DNA of 64,000 nucleotides, from NCBI GenBank assembly GCA_934777505.1, contig CAKVNM010000001.1:248001-312000 (forward strand), in the 5' to 3' direction. Position 1 is the first letter of the stretch. Each line of letters opens with the position of its first letter. Under the pieces are notes generated by a model, which worked only from the letters and a program-made list of their open reading frames with translations, was not told the DNA's origin and did no database searches. Below are positions 6,146 to 14,998 of the stretch, piece after piece. A program made the position numbers and the translations under genes. The DNA comes from an uncultured Clostridia bacterium (lineage in GTDB: Bacteria; Bacillota; Clostridia; Christensenellales; UBA1242).

Positions 6146-7630
6146 CTAATACTGCTTAAAGTTACTATCGTCAAGCATATCAACAAATGGCTCTAAATTT
6201 CCGTGCGATTGAAGAAGTTTTTTGAGTTTATAACGCTCGGTTCTGCCAGTATACACTTCGGTTACGAGTTTTTGCAAAATCTCCGTGTTAAACTTGATTT
6301 CGCCTTTAACGAGCGGATAAAGTTGCTTGTAGTAGTCGGGATTTGAGTCCATAAGATAAAAATGGAACTTTTTGCTGTCGGCTAGACAATCCAAAATTAG
6401 TTCGTCACTGATTTCTATCCCTGCACGAACGGCTATTCGGGAAGCCAAGATATCAATCATTGTCTGCACTCTTTGTTCTCGCTTTGTAGGCATGAAATTG
6501 TTTGATTTTTCAAACAGTGCTTTGGTTACAATTCGTTGAATATCGTTGGTTTTCAAGCCTTCTCGCTCGTAGTTTTGGTCAATAAACGAAACACATATCA
6601 AAAGGTAGTTATAAAACTCGCCACACTTAAATTTTTCGGGCAAGTTATTGCCGTTAAGTTGCTCGCCATTTTTGGCTTTTTTGACGATTTCCATAACCGC
6701 AAGATTGATGTCTTTGTAGTTCAAATGAGTGGAAGACTGTGCTTTGCTAACATATTCTTTTAAAATTCGCTTTTCTAGGTGTCTTGCAACTCTTGGCTTG
6801 ATATATTTTTCAAAATATAGTTTGTTGTCGTCCGTCAAGTAAAAATCGCCAATTATGCTGTCTAAATTTAGTTTTTCGGCGTGAGTTTCGTACTTGAAAA
6901 AGTATAAATCCACGAGCGATTTATATGCTTCAATCAACACCGCTTTTGAATCGGGCGTGTAATCAACACCAAGCCAGTTATTGACCTGCGAAACACTCAA
7001 AAAAGTGTCGAGAGCCAAAATAAGTTTGATGATTTTGCTATCTGTTGTGCGGTTGCATTTTTTCTTGACAAGTTGCAAAAAACCATTCAAAGTACCTGAA
7101 AAATGTGCTTTTTTGCAGTCTTCTTCGCCAAGCAAGTTCACAAGTCCCGCAAAAATATTTGTACAAAAGCCATAACTTGACGCAACATCGTTTGGGGTGT
7201 CTAAAACTCCCGCTTTTTCAAGTGCTCTTGATGTAAAATATGTGTTTGCACCCTCGTTTAACGCACGAGCAAGCATAGTTTCGGTTAACTCGTCACCTAG
7301 TTTGCCGTGCCTGATTTCCATAAGTCCAATGTTAACTTTTTTGTCCTTAACATTTGTGCCGAGAGCATGAAAAATCTCGTGAACATACGCTTTTTTATTA
7401 AAAATATCTCTACTTAAAATATATACCGTGTTGGTGTAATAATCATAATATGACGAGCCATTTTGCTTGACCGAAAGGTTGATGTTTTCTAGTTTGATTT
7501 TCATGTCAAACTGCATTTCTTTTGGAACAAAATCCAAGACGATTTTTTCGACTGCCATCAAAAATTCATCAAACTTTTGATTTGATGAACTATGATTATA
7601 TAACCTTTGCAAATCGCTTGATATGTTCAT
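6146..7630 (-). CDS. Putative zinc metalloprotease (HExxH), otherwise unrecognised
   Basis: A 494-residue soluble protein I do not recognise as a whole. Residues 83-90 read VHEIFHAL, an HExxH zinc motif (H84, E85, H88). About 38 residues later comes ALNEGANTYF (E126), a plausible third zinc ligand as in gluzincin-type peptidases. The rest is helical and rich in Lys, Asn and Leu, without signal peptide or membrane segments, so a cytoplasmic enzyme is likely. It lies 11 nt after engB and shares its transcript; an AAAGGACA site precedes the ATG. Peptidase activity is inferred from the motif alone. Confidence 0.7.
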   Translation of the reverse strand: MNISSDLQRLYNHSSSNQKFDEFLMAVEKIVLDFVPKEMQFDMKIKLENINLSVKQNGSSYYDYYTNTVYILSRDIFNKKAYVHEIFHALGTNVKDKKVNIGLMEIRHGKLGDELTETMLARALNEGANTYFTSRALEKAGVLDTPNDVASSYGFCTNIFAGLVNLLGEEDCKKAHFSGTLNGFLQLVKKKCNRTTDSKIIKLILALDTFLSVSQVNNWLGVDYTPDSKAVLIEAYKSLVDLYFFKYETHAEKLNLDSIIGDFYLTDDNKLYFEKYIKPRVARHLEKRILKEYVSKAQSSTHLNYKDINLAVMEIVKKAKNGEQLNGNNLPEKFKCGEFYNYLLICVSFIDQNYEREGLKTNDIQRIVTKALFEKSNNFMPTKREQRVQTMIDILASRIAVRAGIEISDELILDCLADSKKFHFYLMDSNPDYYKQLYPLVKGEIKFNTEILQKLVTEVYTGRTERYKLKKLLQSHGNLEPFVDMLDDSNFKQY

Positions 7631-7641
7631 ATATTGTCCTT

Positions 7642-8232
7642 TTAGTCTTTGTCGCAGTACTCGTCTATTTTTTCAAGCACGGCAGAAAGTCCCTGTTTTT
7701 TTTCGCTACTAACAACAATCATGTTGCCTTTTGGAATACAAATTTGTCTTGAAATCGCTTCCACTTGTTTGTTTTGTTCGTTTCTACTAAGTTTGTCCGC
7801 CTTGGTTAGAACCACCACAAAACTAATCCTATAATACACCAAAAATTTTATCATCACAAGGTCTAGTGGCGAAACATCATGCCTGATATCCACAAGTACG
7901 AAGACGCATTTTAGGTTTGGGCTGTTGAGAAAATAATCTTCGGTTAACTTTATCCACTTTTGCTCATCTTGTTTGCTTGCCTGATGATAACCATAGCCCG
8001 GCAAATCGACAATGTGAAATTCGCCATTGTTGATTGCAAAGTAGTTAATAAACTTGGTTTTCCCTGGTGTTGCAGATGTTTTGGCAAGTTTGCCATTTTT
8101 TGTTAGAGCGTTAATCAAACTACTCTTTCCAACATTGCTTCTGCCAACAAAAGCAAACTCGTTTTTTGCATCGGTCAAAATACTTTTACTGCTTGCAACA
8201 GTAGTTAAAAAATGTGCATTTTTGATTTCCAT
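7642..8232 (-). CDS. engB: Ribosome-assembly GTPase EngB/YsxC
   Basis: A TrmE-Era-like GTPase required for 50S subunit assembly. All GTPase motifs are present: GRSNVGKSS (P-loop, about 30-38), TPGKT, DLPGYG, TKADK and a final SSEK. The length, 196 residues, is normal. An ATG at 8241 overlaps the -10 box (TATAATG), so the transcribed start is the ATG at 8232 (MEIKNAHF). The -10 ends only 7 nt upstream and there is no Shine-Dalgarno sequence, predicting a leaderless mRNA. The HExxH gene follows in the same unit. Confidence 0.95.
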   Translation of the reverse strand: MEIKNAHFLTTVASSKSILTDAKNEFAFVGRSNVGKSSLINALTKNGKLAKTSATPGKTKFINYFAINNGEFHIVDLPGYGYHQASKQDEQKWIKLTEDYFLNSPNLKCVFVLVDIRHDVSPLDLVMIKFLVYYRISFVVVLTKADKLSRNEQNKQVEAISRQICIPKGNMIVVSSEKKQGLSAVLEKIDEYCDKD

Positions 8233-8239
8233 AATGCAC

Positions 8240-8268
8240 ATTATATCATACTTTTTTTATTATATCAA
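8240..8268 (-). promoter_or_regulatory. engB promoter, leaderless geometry
   Basis: TTGATA (8263-8268), 17-nt spacer ending in TGA (extended -10), TATAAT (8240-8245), then 7 nt to the ATG at 8232. Confidence 0.75.
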
Positions 8269-8291
8269 CCGAAAGTTTTGCAAAGCCAAAA

Positions 8292-9350
8292 CTACTCCGT
8301 TTGTCCTTCGTCTGCTTTTAGGGTTTTGATGGTTTCCATAACAGCGTCTGGCATGGTTTTGTTAAAGTGTTCATAGCATTTTGCAAGGCAAATTCTGCCC
8401 CTTGGAGTTCTGGCAATAAAGCCAATTTGAAGAAGATATGGCTCGTAGACATCTTCGATTGTGCTTGCGTCTTCGCCAGTGGAAGCGGCAAGCGTGTCGA
8501 GTCCAACTGGCTTACCCGAAAATCTGTCCATCATTGTAAGAAGAAGTTTGCGGTCGGTGTAGTCTAGTCCAAGGTTATCTACTTCCATTATATCAAGGGC
8601 ATTTTTTGTGATTTCTAGCGTTAAAACGGAACTGTTTTCAACTTCTGCAAAGTCCCTAACACGCTTTAAAAATCTGTTGGCAATTCTAGGTGTTCCACGA
8701 CTTCTGCGGGCAATTTCTCTGCCAGCGTCTTCGTCTATATCAATTCCCAAAATTTTTGCGCTACGCCTGATGATTGTAAAAAGTTCGTCTTCGGTGTATG
8801 GTTCGAGTCTTGAAAGCACTCCAAATCTATCTCTAAGCGGAGCGGAAAGATTGCCCGCTTTTGTGGTTGCTCCAATGAGTGTGAAAGGTTGAATTTTTAG
8901 TCGCATTGCTCTTGCGGACGGACCTTTTCCCACAACAAAATCAAGAGCGTAATCTTCCATGGCAGGATACAAAATTTCTTCCACGCTTTTGTTGAGTCTG
9001 TGAATTTCGTCAATAAAAAGCACATCGTTTGTTTGCAAATTGGTTAGAATACTAGCCAAATCTGCGGCGCTCGAAATTGCTGGTCCACTTGTTACTTTGA
9101 TTTGCACACCAAGTTCGTTTGCAATGATATGTGAAAGAGTGGTTTTTCCAAGTCCCGGTGGTCCAAAAAGCAAAACATGGTCCAATGCTTCGTTACGATT
9201 TAAAGCCGCCTTTATGAAAACTTTTAACTGATTTTTAACCTTTTCCTGACCGACATAGTCGTCCATTTTGGTTGGTCTAAGTTTGTTTTCGATTTCGGCA
9301 TCGGTTTCGTTTTTGGTGCTGGTGATAAATCTATCAAAATTATCTTCCAT
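8292..9350 (-). CDS. ruvB: Holliday junction branch-migration ATPase RuvB
   Basis: A 352-residue AAA+ motor that drives branch migration with RuvA. It shows Walker [10 protein letters not shown] (about 63-71), Walker [10 protein letters not shown], sensor 1 LIGATTKAG, the arginine-finger region LRDRFG, and a C-terminal winged helix ([21 protein letters not shown]). The length is normal. It is the last gene of ruvC-ruvA-ruvB, 14 nt after ruvA, with an AGGAGA-type site. Confidence 0.98.
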   Translation of the reverse strand: MEDNFDRFITSTKNETDAEIENKLRPTKMDDYVGQEKVKNQLKVFIKAALNRNEALDHVLLFGPPGLGKTTLSHIIANELGVQIKVTSGPAISSAADLASILTNLQTNDVLFIDEIHRLNKSVEEILYPAMEDYALDFVVGKGPSARAMRLKIQPFTLIGATTKAGNLSAPLRDRFGVLSRLEPYTEDELFTIIRRSAKILGIDIDEDAGREIARRSRGTPRIANRFLKRVRDFAEVENSSVLTLEITKNALDIMEVDNLGLDYTDRKLLLTMMDRFSGKPVGLDTLAASTGEDASTIEDVYEPYLLQIGFIARTPRGRICLAKCYEHFNKTMPDAVMETIKTLKADEGQTE

Positions 9351-9364
9351 AATCTTCTCCTATC

Positions 9365-9946
9365 TTAGTTTTTTCCACGCAAACACTTTGTTATGATTTG
9401 CTCGGCGGTGTCACCACTATCAGCAAATTGTCTAACAAGTTTTACGGCGTCAATTCGGTTCATTCCAAGTGCCATAAGTCCCATGATTGCATCTTCCACT
9501 TCGCCAACATTTGACTGCTCGTTTTGCACTTGATACTGCTCTGCATTTTCAAGTTTTTCGTTGAGTTCTAGCACAATTCTATCGGCGGTTTTTTTGCCAA
9601 TCCCCTTAACTTTATACAGCAAACTTGCATCGTTGCTGATGATTGCAAGTGCTAAGTCGCCAAGTTTGATATTACTCAAAATTCCAATAGCCATTTTTGG
9701 TCCAATTCCGCTGATAGAAGTAAGATTTAAAAACATCTGTTTTTCTTGCTTGCTCGAAAATCCATAGAGTAGCATTTCGTCTTCACGAACATGAAGATAT
9801 GTAAAAACTTTTACTTTGTCGCCCACTTCACCAATAGTTTCCATTGTTGTTTCGCTTGCCATGATTTCGTAGCCAATTCCACTTTGCTCAACAACCAAAA
9901 TATTGCCTTCTTTTTCGGTTAAAATTCCTGATATGTAAGAATACAT
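9365..9946 (-). CDS. ruvA: Holliday junction DNA-binding protein RuvA
   Basis: A 193-residue protein that binds four-way junctions and loads RuvB. Domain I (1-62) starts MYSYISGILTEKEGN. Domain II has two helix-hairpin-helix motifs (LTSISGIGPKMAIGIL and LYKVKGIGKKTADRIVLEL). Domain III (VEDAIMGLMALGMNRIDAVK) contacts RuvB. It lies between ruvC and ruvB. Confidence 0.97.
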   Translation of the reverse strand: MYSYISGILTEKEGNILVVEQSGIGYEIMASETTMETIGEVGDKVKVFTYLHVREDEMLLYGFSSKQEKQMFLNLTSISGIGPKMAIGILSNIKLGDLALAIISNDASLLYKVKGIGKKTADRIVLELNEKLENAEQYQVQNEQSNVGEVEDAIMGLMALGMNRIDAVKLVRQFADSGDTAEQIITKCLRGKN

Positions 9947-9996
9947 TTTCCGCCTTCCTTTGTCACTAGTTTAATTTTTTTCATAAATAATGCAAA

Positions 9997-10497
9997 CTAA
10001 ATAATCTTAAAACTGCTTAGAGCCTGATTTGTTTGACCGTGCGTGATAGCAACCGCTAATGCATCCGCAGCATCGTCTGGCTTTGGAATTTCATTCAAGC
10101 ACAAAATGGATTTTGTCATAAACTGCACTTGCCTTTTTTCCGCTCTGCCAACGCCTGTTAGGGCTTGCTTGATTTGCATTGGGGTGTACTCATAAAGATT
10201 GTCGCTACCAAGTTCTTCCACTCCCGCAAGTAAAGTTACTCCCCTTGCCATTGCCACATTGATTGCTGTTTTTTGGTTGTTTTGAAAAAACAATTCTTCC
10301 ATTGCCATGCAATCTGGTTTGTAGTGTTTTATAAGAGCTTTAATACCGTCATAAACTTTTTTTAATCTCTCACTCATGATTTCGCCTTTAAAGGTTTCAA
10401 TCACGCCGTAGTCGATAACTTTAAAACTATTCCCTTTCTTTTCCACAACCCCAAATCCAACCAATGCATATCCGGGGTCTATTCCTAAAATAATCAT
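9997..10497 (-). CDS. ruvC: Holliday junction resolvase RuvC
   Basis: A 166-residue endonuclease that cuts four-way junctions. It opens MIILGIDPGYALVGFG, with the first catalytic Asp in GIDPG. It has the Glu of MAMEELFFQNNQKTA and the C-terminal Asp pair of DDAADALAVAITH, so the acidic tetrad is intact. The frame is open to 10581, but the promoter TTGACA-N17-TATCAT ends 6 nt before the ATG at 10497 and the extra N-terminal residues are atypical. The start is therefore 10497, with no Shine-Dalgarno sequence. It is the first gene of ruvCAB. Confidence 0.97.
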   Translation of the reverse strand: MIILGIDPGYALVGFGVVEKKGNSFKVIDYGVIETFKGEIMSERLKKVYDGIKALIKHYKPDCMAMEELFFQNNQKTAINVAMARGVTLLAGVEELGSDNLYEYTPMQIKQALTGVGRAEKRQVQFMTKSILCLNEIPKPDDAADALAVAITHGQTNQALSSFKII

Positions 10498-10503
10498 GAT
10501 TAT

Positions 10504-10532
10504 ATGATACTTTTTTGAGTGTAATTTGTCAA
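10504..10532 (-). promoter_or_regulatory. ruvC promoter, leaderless geometry
   Basis: TTGACA (10527-10532), 17 nt, TATCAT (10504-10509), then 6 nt to the ATG. Confidence 0.75.
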
Positions 10533-10643
10533 ACATTTGAACGAAAAATTTAAGCCGTGACAATCGCCGTTTTTTTATCAAAGATAAAAAAATGAAAGGT
10601 AAAATATTTTTTTAGTTTTGCCGAATTTTGTTGAAAAAGCATA

Positions 10644-10672
10644 TTGACACATGGAGGTTTTAATGATAAAAT
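10644..10672 (+). promoter_or_regulatory. Promoter of the M16-like peptidase gene
   Basis: TTGACA (10644-10649), 17 nt ending TGA, TAAAAT (10667-10672). It overlaps two upstream in-frame start codons and so rules them out. Confidence 0.8.
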
Positions 10673-10701
10673 TTAAACAACAATATTTTAAGGAGAACAC
10701 T

Positions 10702-12339
10702 ATGACAGTATACAAATTTGCTAACGGTGCAACGCTAATCTATCAACAAAACAAACAAGACTCAACAACACAAGCCACAATCGGTTTTAGTTGCGGTTCA
10801 AAATGCGATGGCGACCACCCAGGACTTAGTCACTTTTTGGAACATATGCTCGTTTCCGATACTGACAAAATGACTAGAGAAGAAGCACAACGCCAACTAG
10901 ATATCATGGACACATATCAAAACGCTTTTACAACAAAGGATTGTATTGCTCTAACTTTTAACTGCCCTAGCGTTAACTTTGTTCCATCACTCAAAATTAA
11001 CAGTGACTTTTTGTTTAGAAAACACTTTGATAACAAACTAATGCACGATGAAATTTCACCAATCATTGAAGAAATGCACATGCGCAAAGATGACGAAATT
11101 TTGAGTAATGTTTTCAATGTTTTGACTGGTGATATTAACAGTAACTACATTATTGGCACAAAAGACAATATCACTAGCGAATACCTTTTGGGAACAGAAG
11201 AAAGTTTGAGAAAAATCACTCAGCAAGATTTCTTTGACTACATGGATAAATATTTTATCAGCGAAAACTTTATTTGTAGTATAGTATCATCATTGCCTTT
11301 TGAAGAAGTCAAAAAACTTGTTGAGAGATACTTTGTTAGTCACCTTGTTTCTAAAAAGGAAAACAAAGTTCTTCCATCGGACATGACTTACACCTACACC
11401 AACAAAGATATTATGGTCTTTTCTAACACAGAATACACAAACCTAAAAAACGCTTTTGATATCACATTCTTCTTTAAAAACGATGTAATTAGCGACTTTG
11501 ACAACAAAAAATACTCCACTTTTGAAAATTGGTTATTCAACAATCAAACTGGAAAATTTACAAGACTATTTAGAGAAAAGCACGGTCTAACCTACACTTC
11601 ATATTTTAACACAATAAATCTTAACGGACTGCATATTAAATGTTTGAACATTCAAACAAGCCCAGACAAAGTACACACAGCAATCAAAACAACAGTTGAA
11701 ATGCTTGACGACATCATATCAAACGGTGTAACAAATGATGACCTTGCTCAGTTCTACATGAAAATGGTTTCGCAACGAGAAAGACGCACAAACAGTCTTC
11801 CTACGGCAGAGAAATTGTTTTTTAGACAACTATATAGTTCATCTCAAAAAGAAACTCGTAGTATGTTCAACGAACTATTGAATCTTAATAAAGATGACCT
11901 AAACAGTTACTTTAAACACACCTACGGAATGAGTAATGTTGGAATTATTCTTAGTGGAAACTTTGACAAGGCACAACACCTAAAAACCGACAAAGAAATC
12001 CAAGAAATCACAGATGGTATTTTAAACTCTCCACTTGTTGTGCCAGACGAAGAAATTAACAGAATGATTCAAGAAGCATGCGAGAAGTATTCAAACGAAA
12101 TTCAAATACTCCCTACTCTAAACGAAATTCTTGCAGGCTTTAAACTTGGCAATAAAATGATTGCAGAAATGGAAAAGAAACTAATTGTCAACCCAGAACT
12201 TGTGGCTTTTGATGGAACTAGAAAACGCAGAATTAAAAAAAGAAACATCACTTTCTCTAATAAAGCAAAAAGTTACTTAAACAAACTTGATAAACAATTT
12301 GTAGATAATAAAGTTCAAGAAGAAAACGAAATGCAATAA
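10702..12339 (+). CDS. M16-family (pitrilysin/insulinase-type) zinc peptidase-like protein
   Basis: A 545-residue protein with the inverted zinc motif HFLEH (H44, E47, H48) and a downstream glutamate cluster (E123-E124, about 76 residues later), the spacing expected for the third ligand in M16 peptidases. The N-terminal catalytic half (1-210) and the second half with HGLTYTSYFN and a GNFD-like end (about 280-430) match M16 layout. About 110 extra C-terminal basic residues are unusual. The start is 10702, with AAGGAG at 10690-10695; the promoter -10 lies inside the longer open frame. It is a single-gene unit with its own terminator. There is no signal peptide, so it is cytoplasmic. Confidence 0.88.
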   Translation: MTVYKFANGATLIYQQNKQDSTTQATIGFSCGSKCDGDHPGLSHFLEHMLVSDTDKMTREEAQRQLDIMDTYQNAFTTKDCIALTFNCPSVNFVPSLKINSDFLFRKHFDNKLMHDEISPIIEEMHMRKDDEILSNVFNVLTGDINSNYIIGTKDNITSEYLLGTEESLRKITQQDFFDYMDKYFISENFICSIVSSLPFEEVKKLVERYFVSHLVSKKENKVLPSDMTYTYTNKDIMVFSNTEYTNLKNAFDITFFFKNDVISDFDNKKYSTFENWLFNNQTGKFTRLFREKHGLTYTSYFNTINLNGLHIKCLNIQTSPDKVHTAIKTTVEMLDDIISNGVTNDDLAQFYMKMVSQRERRTNSLPTAEKLFFRQLYSSSQKETRSMFNELLNLNKDDLNSYFKHTYGMSNVGIILSGNFDKAQHLKTDKEIQEITDGILNSPLVVPDEEINRMIQEACEKYSNEIQILPTLNEILAGFKLGNKMIAEMEKKLIVNPELVAFDGTRKRRIKKRNITFSNKAKSYLNKLDKQFVDNKVQEENEMQ

Positions 12340-12342
12340 AAA

Positions 12343-12370
12343 AATCCACCAAACTTTTGGTGGTTTTTTA
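12343..12370 (+). terminator. Terminator of the M16-like gene
   Basis: CCACCAAACTTTTGGTGG stem (12347-12363) followed by TTTTTT. Confidence 0.85.
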
Positions 12371-12373
12371 TGT

Positions 12374-12859
12374 AAGAAGTGATTTTTAGAATGTAATTTT
12401 CGAATATTCTTTCCTTAATTCATATTGCAAGTTATAACTTTAAGACTGCAAGCACACAAAAGCAAAACTATCGATAAAACTTGTAAAAATCATAAGGCAA
12501 ACATTCACAATTTGTTAACAAAATTTGTAAACCTGTTTAAGTTTTAAGTTAATATGCTAACTTGCTTATATTTTTTTATTAATTCAATTTTATAAATTTT
12601 TTTATGATTTGTTCTAAAATGCCATTCATGTGGATTTACAAAAATTTTGTAATCTATTTTGCCGTGACATTGATTATATTAAATTTGTTGTTTTTTATTT
12701 ATTGTAAGTTTTATAATTCTACATATCATAAATGATTGTAAATAGTTTTACAAAATAGTTTTCAAAGTACAAAATGTTATAAAATTGATTGAAACCACTT
12801 GCCAAATGTTGATATATTTTGAAATGCATTTGTTAAGGAAATGCTATTTGAATATGTTA
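12374..12859. other. Long AT-rich intergenic region with palindromes and a repeat copy
   Basis: About 490 bases without a credible gene. It contains several palindromes, such as TTTGTTAACAAA (about 12517) and TTACAAAAATTTTGTAA (about 12638-12654). It also has one copy of the 27-bp repeat found again at 21782. I see no promoter-plus-terminator pair that would define a small RNA. Confidence 0.5.
12740..12766. repeat. 27-bp exact repeat, copy A
   Basis: Begins AAATAGTTTTAC and ends AAAATAGTTTTCAAA; internally two near-copies of AAATAGTTTT(A)C. It is identical to 21782-21808. Confidence 0.9.
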
Positions 12860-12888
12860 AAAAAATGAGTCAAAATGACTCATTTTTT
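12860..12888 (-). terminator. Terminator of yebC
   Basis: ATGAGTCAAAATGACTCAT stem (12865-12882) with a minus-strand T-run. Confidence 0.85.
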
Positions 12889-12895
12889 GGATAAA

Positions 12896-13624
12896 TTATT
12901 GTTCGTTGACATTGTGGAAAACTTCTTCTACATCATCAAGGTCTTCCAATGCGTCAACAAATTTTTCAAACTTTTCGTACTGTTCTTCGGTTAGGTCAAC
13001 ATACGATTGTGGAACCATCTCGATTTCGGCGCTGATAAATGTTACGCCGTGGCTTTCAAGAGCGTTTTTGACTTGGTCAAATTTGGCTGGTTCGGTTAAA
13101 ACTTGATATACTTCGTCTTCGGTTATAACATCTTTGGCTTCGGCTTCGAGCGACCATTCCAAGATGTCGTCTTCGGTGTACTTATCGCTTTTTTCGATAA
13201 CCAAAACGCCATATCTGTCAAACAAGTACGAAACGCAACCGCTTGAACCCATGCTTCCGCCAAACTTGTCGAACCAGTGACGAACATCGCCTGCTGTTCT
13301 GTTTTTGTTGTCGGTTAGGCAGTTAACGATAACGGCACTTCCGCCAATTCCGTAGCCTTCGTATGTGATTGATTCGTAGTTGGCAGAATTGCCTTCTCCA
13401 CTGGCTTTTTTGATTGAACGGTTGATATTGTCGTTTGGCATATTGTTTGCTTTTGCCTTGGCAATTACGGCTCTAAGTTGAGCGTTTGAGTTTGGGTCTG
13501 CTCCGCCACCCATTTTTACAGCAACAACAATTTCTTTACCGATTTTTGTGAAGATTTTGCCACGCTTAGAGTCCATTTTTTCTTTTGTTTTTTGGATATT
13601 GTGCCATTTTGAATGTCCTGACAT
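12896..13624 (-). CDS. yebC: YebC/PmpR-family protein (TACO1-like)
   Basis: A 242-residue member of the YebC family, starting with the signature [11 protein letters not shown] and containing GRGANMPNDNI-type sequence ([15 protein letters not shown]), [13 protein letters not shown] and [16 protein letters not shown]. Family members act as transcription regulators or help ribosomes through polyproline stretches, depending on subtype. It follows the SpoU methyltransferase gene by 3 nt and is the last gene of that unit. Confidence 0.95.
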   Translation of the reverse strand: MSGHSKWHNIQKTKEKMDSKRGKIFTKIGKEIVVAVKMGGGADPNSNAQLRAVIAKAKANNMPNDNINRSIKKASGEGNSANYESITYEGYGIGGSAVIVNCLTDNKNRTAGDVRHWFDKFGGSMGSSGCVSYLFDRYGVLVIEKSDKYTEDDILEWSLEAEAKDVITEDEVYQVLTEPAKFDQVKNALESHGVTFISAEIEMVPQSYVDLTEEQYEKFEKFVDALEDLDDVEEVFHNVNEQ

Positions 13625-13627
13625 ATT

Positions 13628-14377
13628 TTACTCTCCTTGTTTTGTTATGATTTGATACATTATGATTCCAGCGCTCACGCTAGCGTTCAAACTTTCAACC
13701 TGATTTTGCATTGGAATAGCAATTTTTTTGGTTGTGAGTGCCAAAATTTCGTCACTCACGCCGTTGCCTTCGTTACCAATGACAAGTGCTACTTTTTTGC
13801 TAAAATTTTTGATTTTGAAAACATCTTCTCCGTCCATATCGGCGGTCAAAATTTGATAGCCGTTAAGAAGCGTTTTTAGTTGCTGATAATCAGTCTTAAT
13901 AAAGTTAACTTTGAACACATTTCCCATGCTGGAACGAATAGTTTTTTCGTTGTAAATATCAACGGAATTTATGGCAAAAATATCAATAAAATTTGTTGCA
14001 ACTGCGTTTCTAACAATCGCACCCAAATTGTCGGGATTTTGAAGTCCGTCCAAAACCAAGACTTTGTCTTGATAAGCGGTTTTTTTTGGACTAATGCACG
14101 CAACTGCAAACATATTTTGGCTTGTGACAGTTGACGACAAAATTTTGCAAATTTCGTCTGTAACAATAAACATATTTTCCGCATTAATATCTTTGGCATC
14201 GTTCAGATTTTGCTCGGTGCAAAAAAGGTATTCAAGTTTGAGTCCTGCCTTCTCGGCTTCCCAAATCACCTTTTTGGATTCTAACAACACCTTTTGTTCC
14301 TGCTCTCGATACTTTTTTTGTTTGAGTTTTTGAGCATAGCAAACTTTTGGGTTGGTTTTTGAAGATATTTTTTCCAT
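13628..14377 (-). CDS. SpoU/TrmH-family RNA 2'-O-methyltransferase
   Basis: A 249-residue SPOUT methyltransferase that methylates ribose in rRNA or tRNA using SAM. It has an N-terminal substrate-binding domain (about 1-95). The catalytic domain carries motif 1 LDGLQNPDNLGAIVRNA, motif 2 ALVIGNEGNGVSDEIL and motif 3 IPMQNQVESLNASVSAGIIMYQ. The substrate cannot be set from sequence; it is close to the RlmB/YsgA type. It sits between rplT and yebC, the same neighbourhood as ysgA and thrS-infC genes in other Firmicutes. Confidence 0.9.
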   Translation of the reverse strand: MEKISSKTNPKVCYAQKLKQKKYREQEQKVLLESKKVIWEAEKAGLKLEYLFCTEQNLNDAKDINAENMFIVTDEICKILSSTVTSQNMFAVACISPKKTAYQDKVLVLDGLQNPDNLGAIVRNAVATNFIDIFAINSVDIYNEKTIRSSMGNVFKVNFIKTDYQQLKTLLNGYQILTADMDGEDVFKIKNFSKKVALVIGNEGNGVSDEILALTTKKIAIPMQNQVESLNASVSAGIIMYQIITKQGE

Positions 14378-14391
14378 ACACTTCCTTTAAC

Positions 14392-14417
14392 AAAAAATGT
14401 GGCAAAAACCACATTTT
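14392..14417 (-). terminator. Terminator of infC-rpmI-rplT
   Basis: AATGTGG / CCACATT stem with a minus-strand T-run, between rplT and the methyltransferase gene. Confidence 0.8.
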
Positions 14418-14425
14418 AAGCGTTA

Positions 14426-14776
14426 CTATTTAACATTCTTAGCGGTTTCGCAAAGTTTTGCAAATGCTGGTGCATCTGTAACAGCGATATCTGCAAGTAC
14501 TTTTCTGTTAAGGTCGATGTTGTTAACCTTTAAGCCGTGCATAAATTTGCTATAAGAAATATTGTTGATTCTGCAAGCAGCATTGATACGAGTAATCCAA
14601 AGGCTTCTCATATCTCTCTTTTTCAATCTTCTGCCAATATAAGCAAAGTTTTGTGCTCTCATAACAGCAGATTTTGCAGACCTATAAAGTCTTGAACGGC
14701 TACCGTAGTATCCTTTTGCTAGTTTTAATGTTTTTCTTCTCTTTTTAAGAGCGTTTACACTTCTTTTAATTCTCAT
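14426..14776 (-). CDS. rplT: 50S ribosomal protein L20
   Basis: A 116-residue L20, an early 23S-binding assembly protein. It shows the family's opening [30 protein letters not shown] and [22 protein letters not shown]20 is the known repressor of infC-rpmI-rplT in Firmicutes and Proteobacteria, and the leader upstream of infC here could be its target. It lies 15 nt after rpmI. Confidence 0.98.
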   Translation of the reverse strand: MRIKRSVNALKKRRKTLKLAKGYYGSRSRLYRSAKSAVMRAQNFAYIGRRLKKRDMRSLWITRINAACRINNISYSKFMHGLKVNNIDLNRKVLADIAVTDAPAFAKLCETAKNVK

Positions 14777-14791
14777 AAATCACTCGTCCTC

Positions 14792-14986
14792 CTATGCTTG
14801 TATCATGGTTTTTACTGTCTTTAATTCTTCGTTAGAAACCACTCCACCTTGTCTTAATTGTCTTTTTCTCTTAGTTGATTTTTTTGCTAAGATATGGCGT
14901 CTGTTTTGACTACCTCTTTTGATTAAACCACTTTGTGTTGCTTTAAATCTTTTGCAAGCGGCTCTTCTTGATTTTTGTTTTGGCAT
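14792..14986 (-). CDS. rpmI: 50S ribosomal protein L35
   Basis: A 64-residue basic L35 of the large subunit: [15 protein letters not shown] start, then [17 protein letters not shown] and [15 protein letters not shown]. It is the middle gene of infC-rpmI-rplT, 12 nt after infC, with an AAGGAG site. Length and order are typical. Confidence 0.97.
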   Translation of the reverse strand: MPKQKSRRAACKRFKATQSGLIKRGSQNRRHILAKKSTKRKRQLRQGGVVSNEELKTVKTMIQA

Positions 14987-14998
14987 AATTTTTCTCCT

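Noticed and set aside
10651..10701. Upstream in-frame starts of the M16-like gene
   Set aside because: They overlap the -10 region of the promoter, so they would not be on the mRNA.
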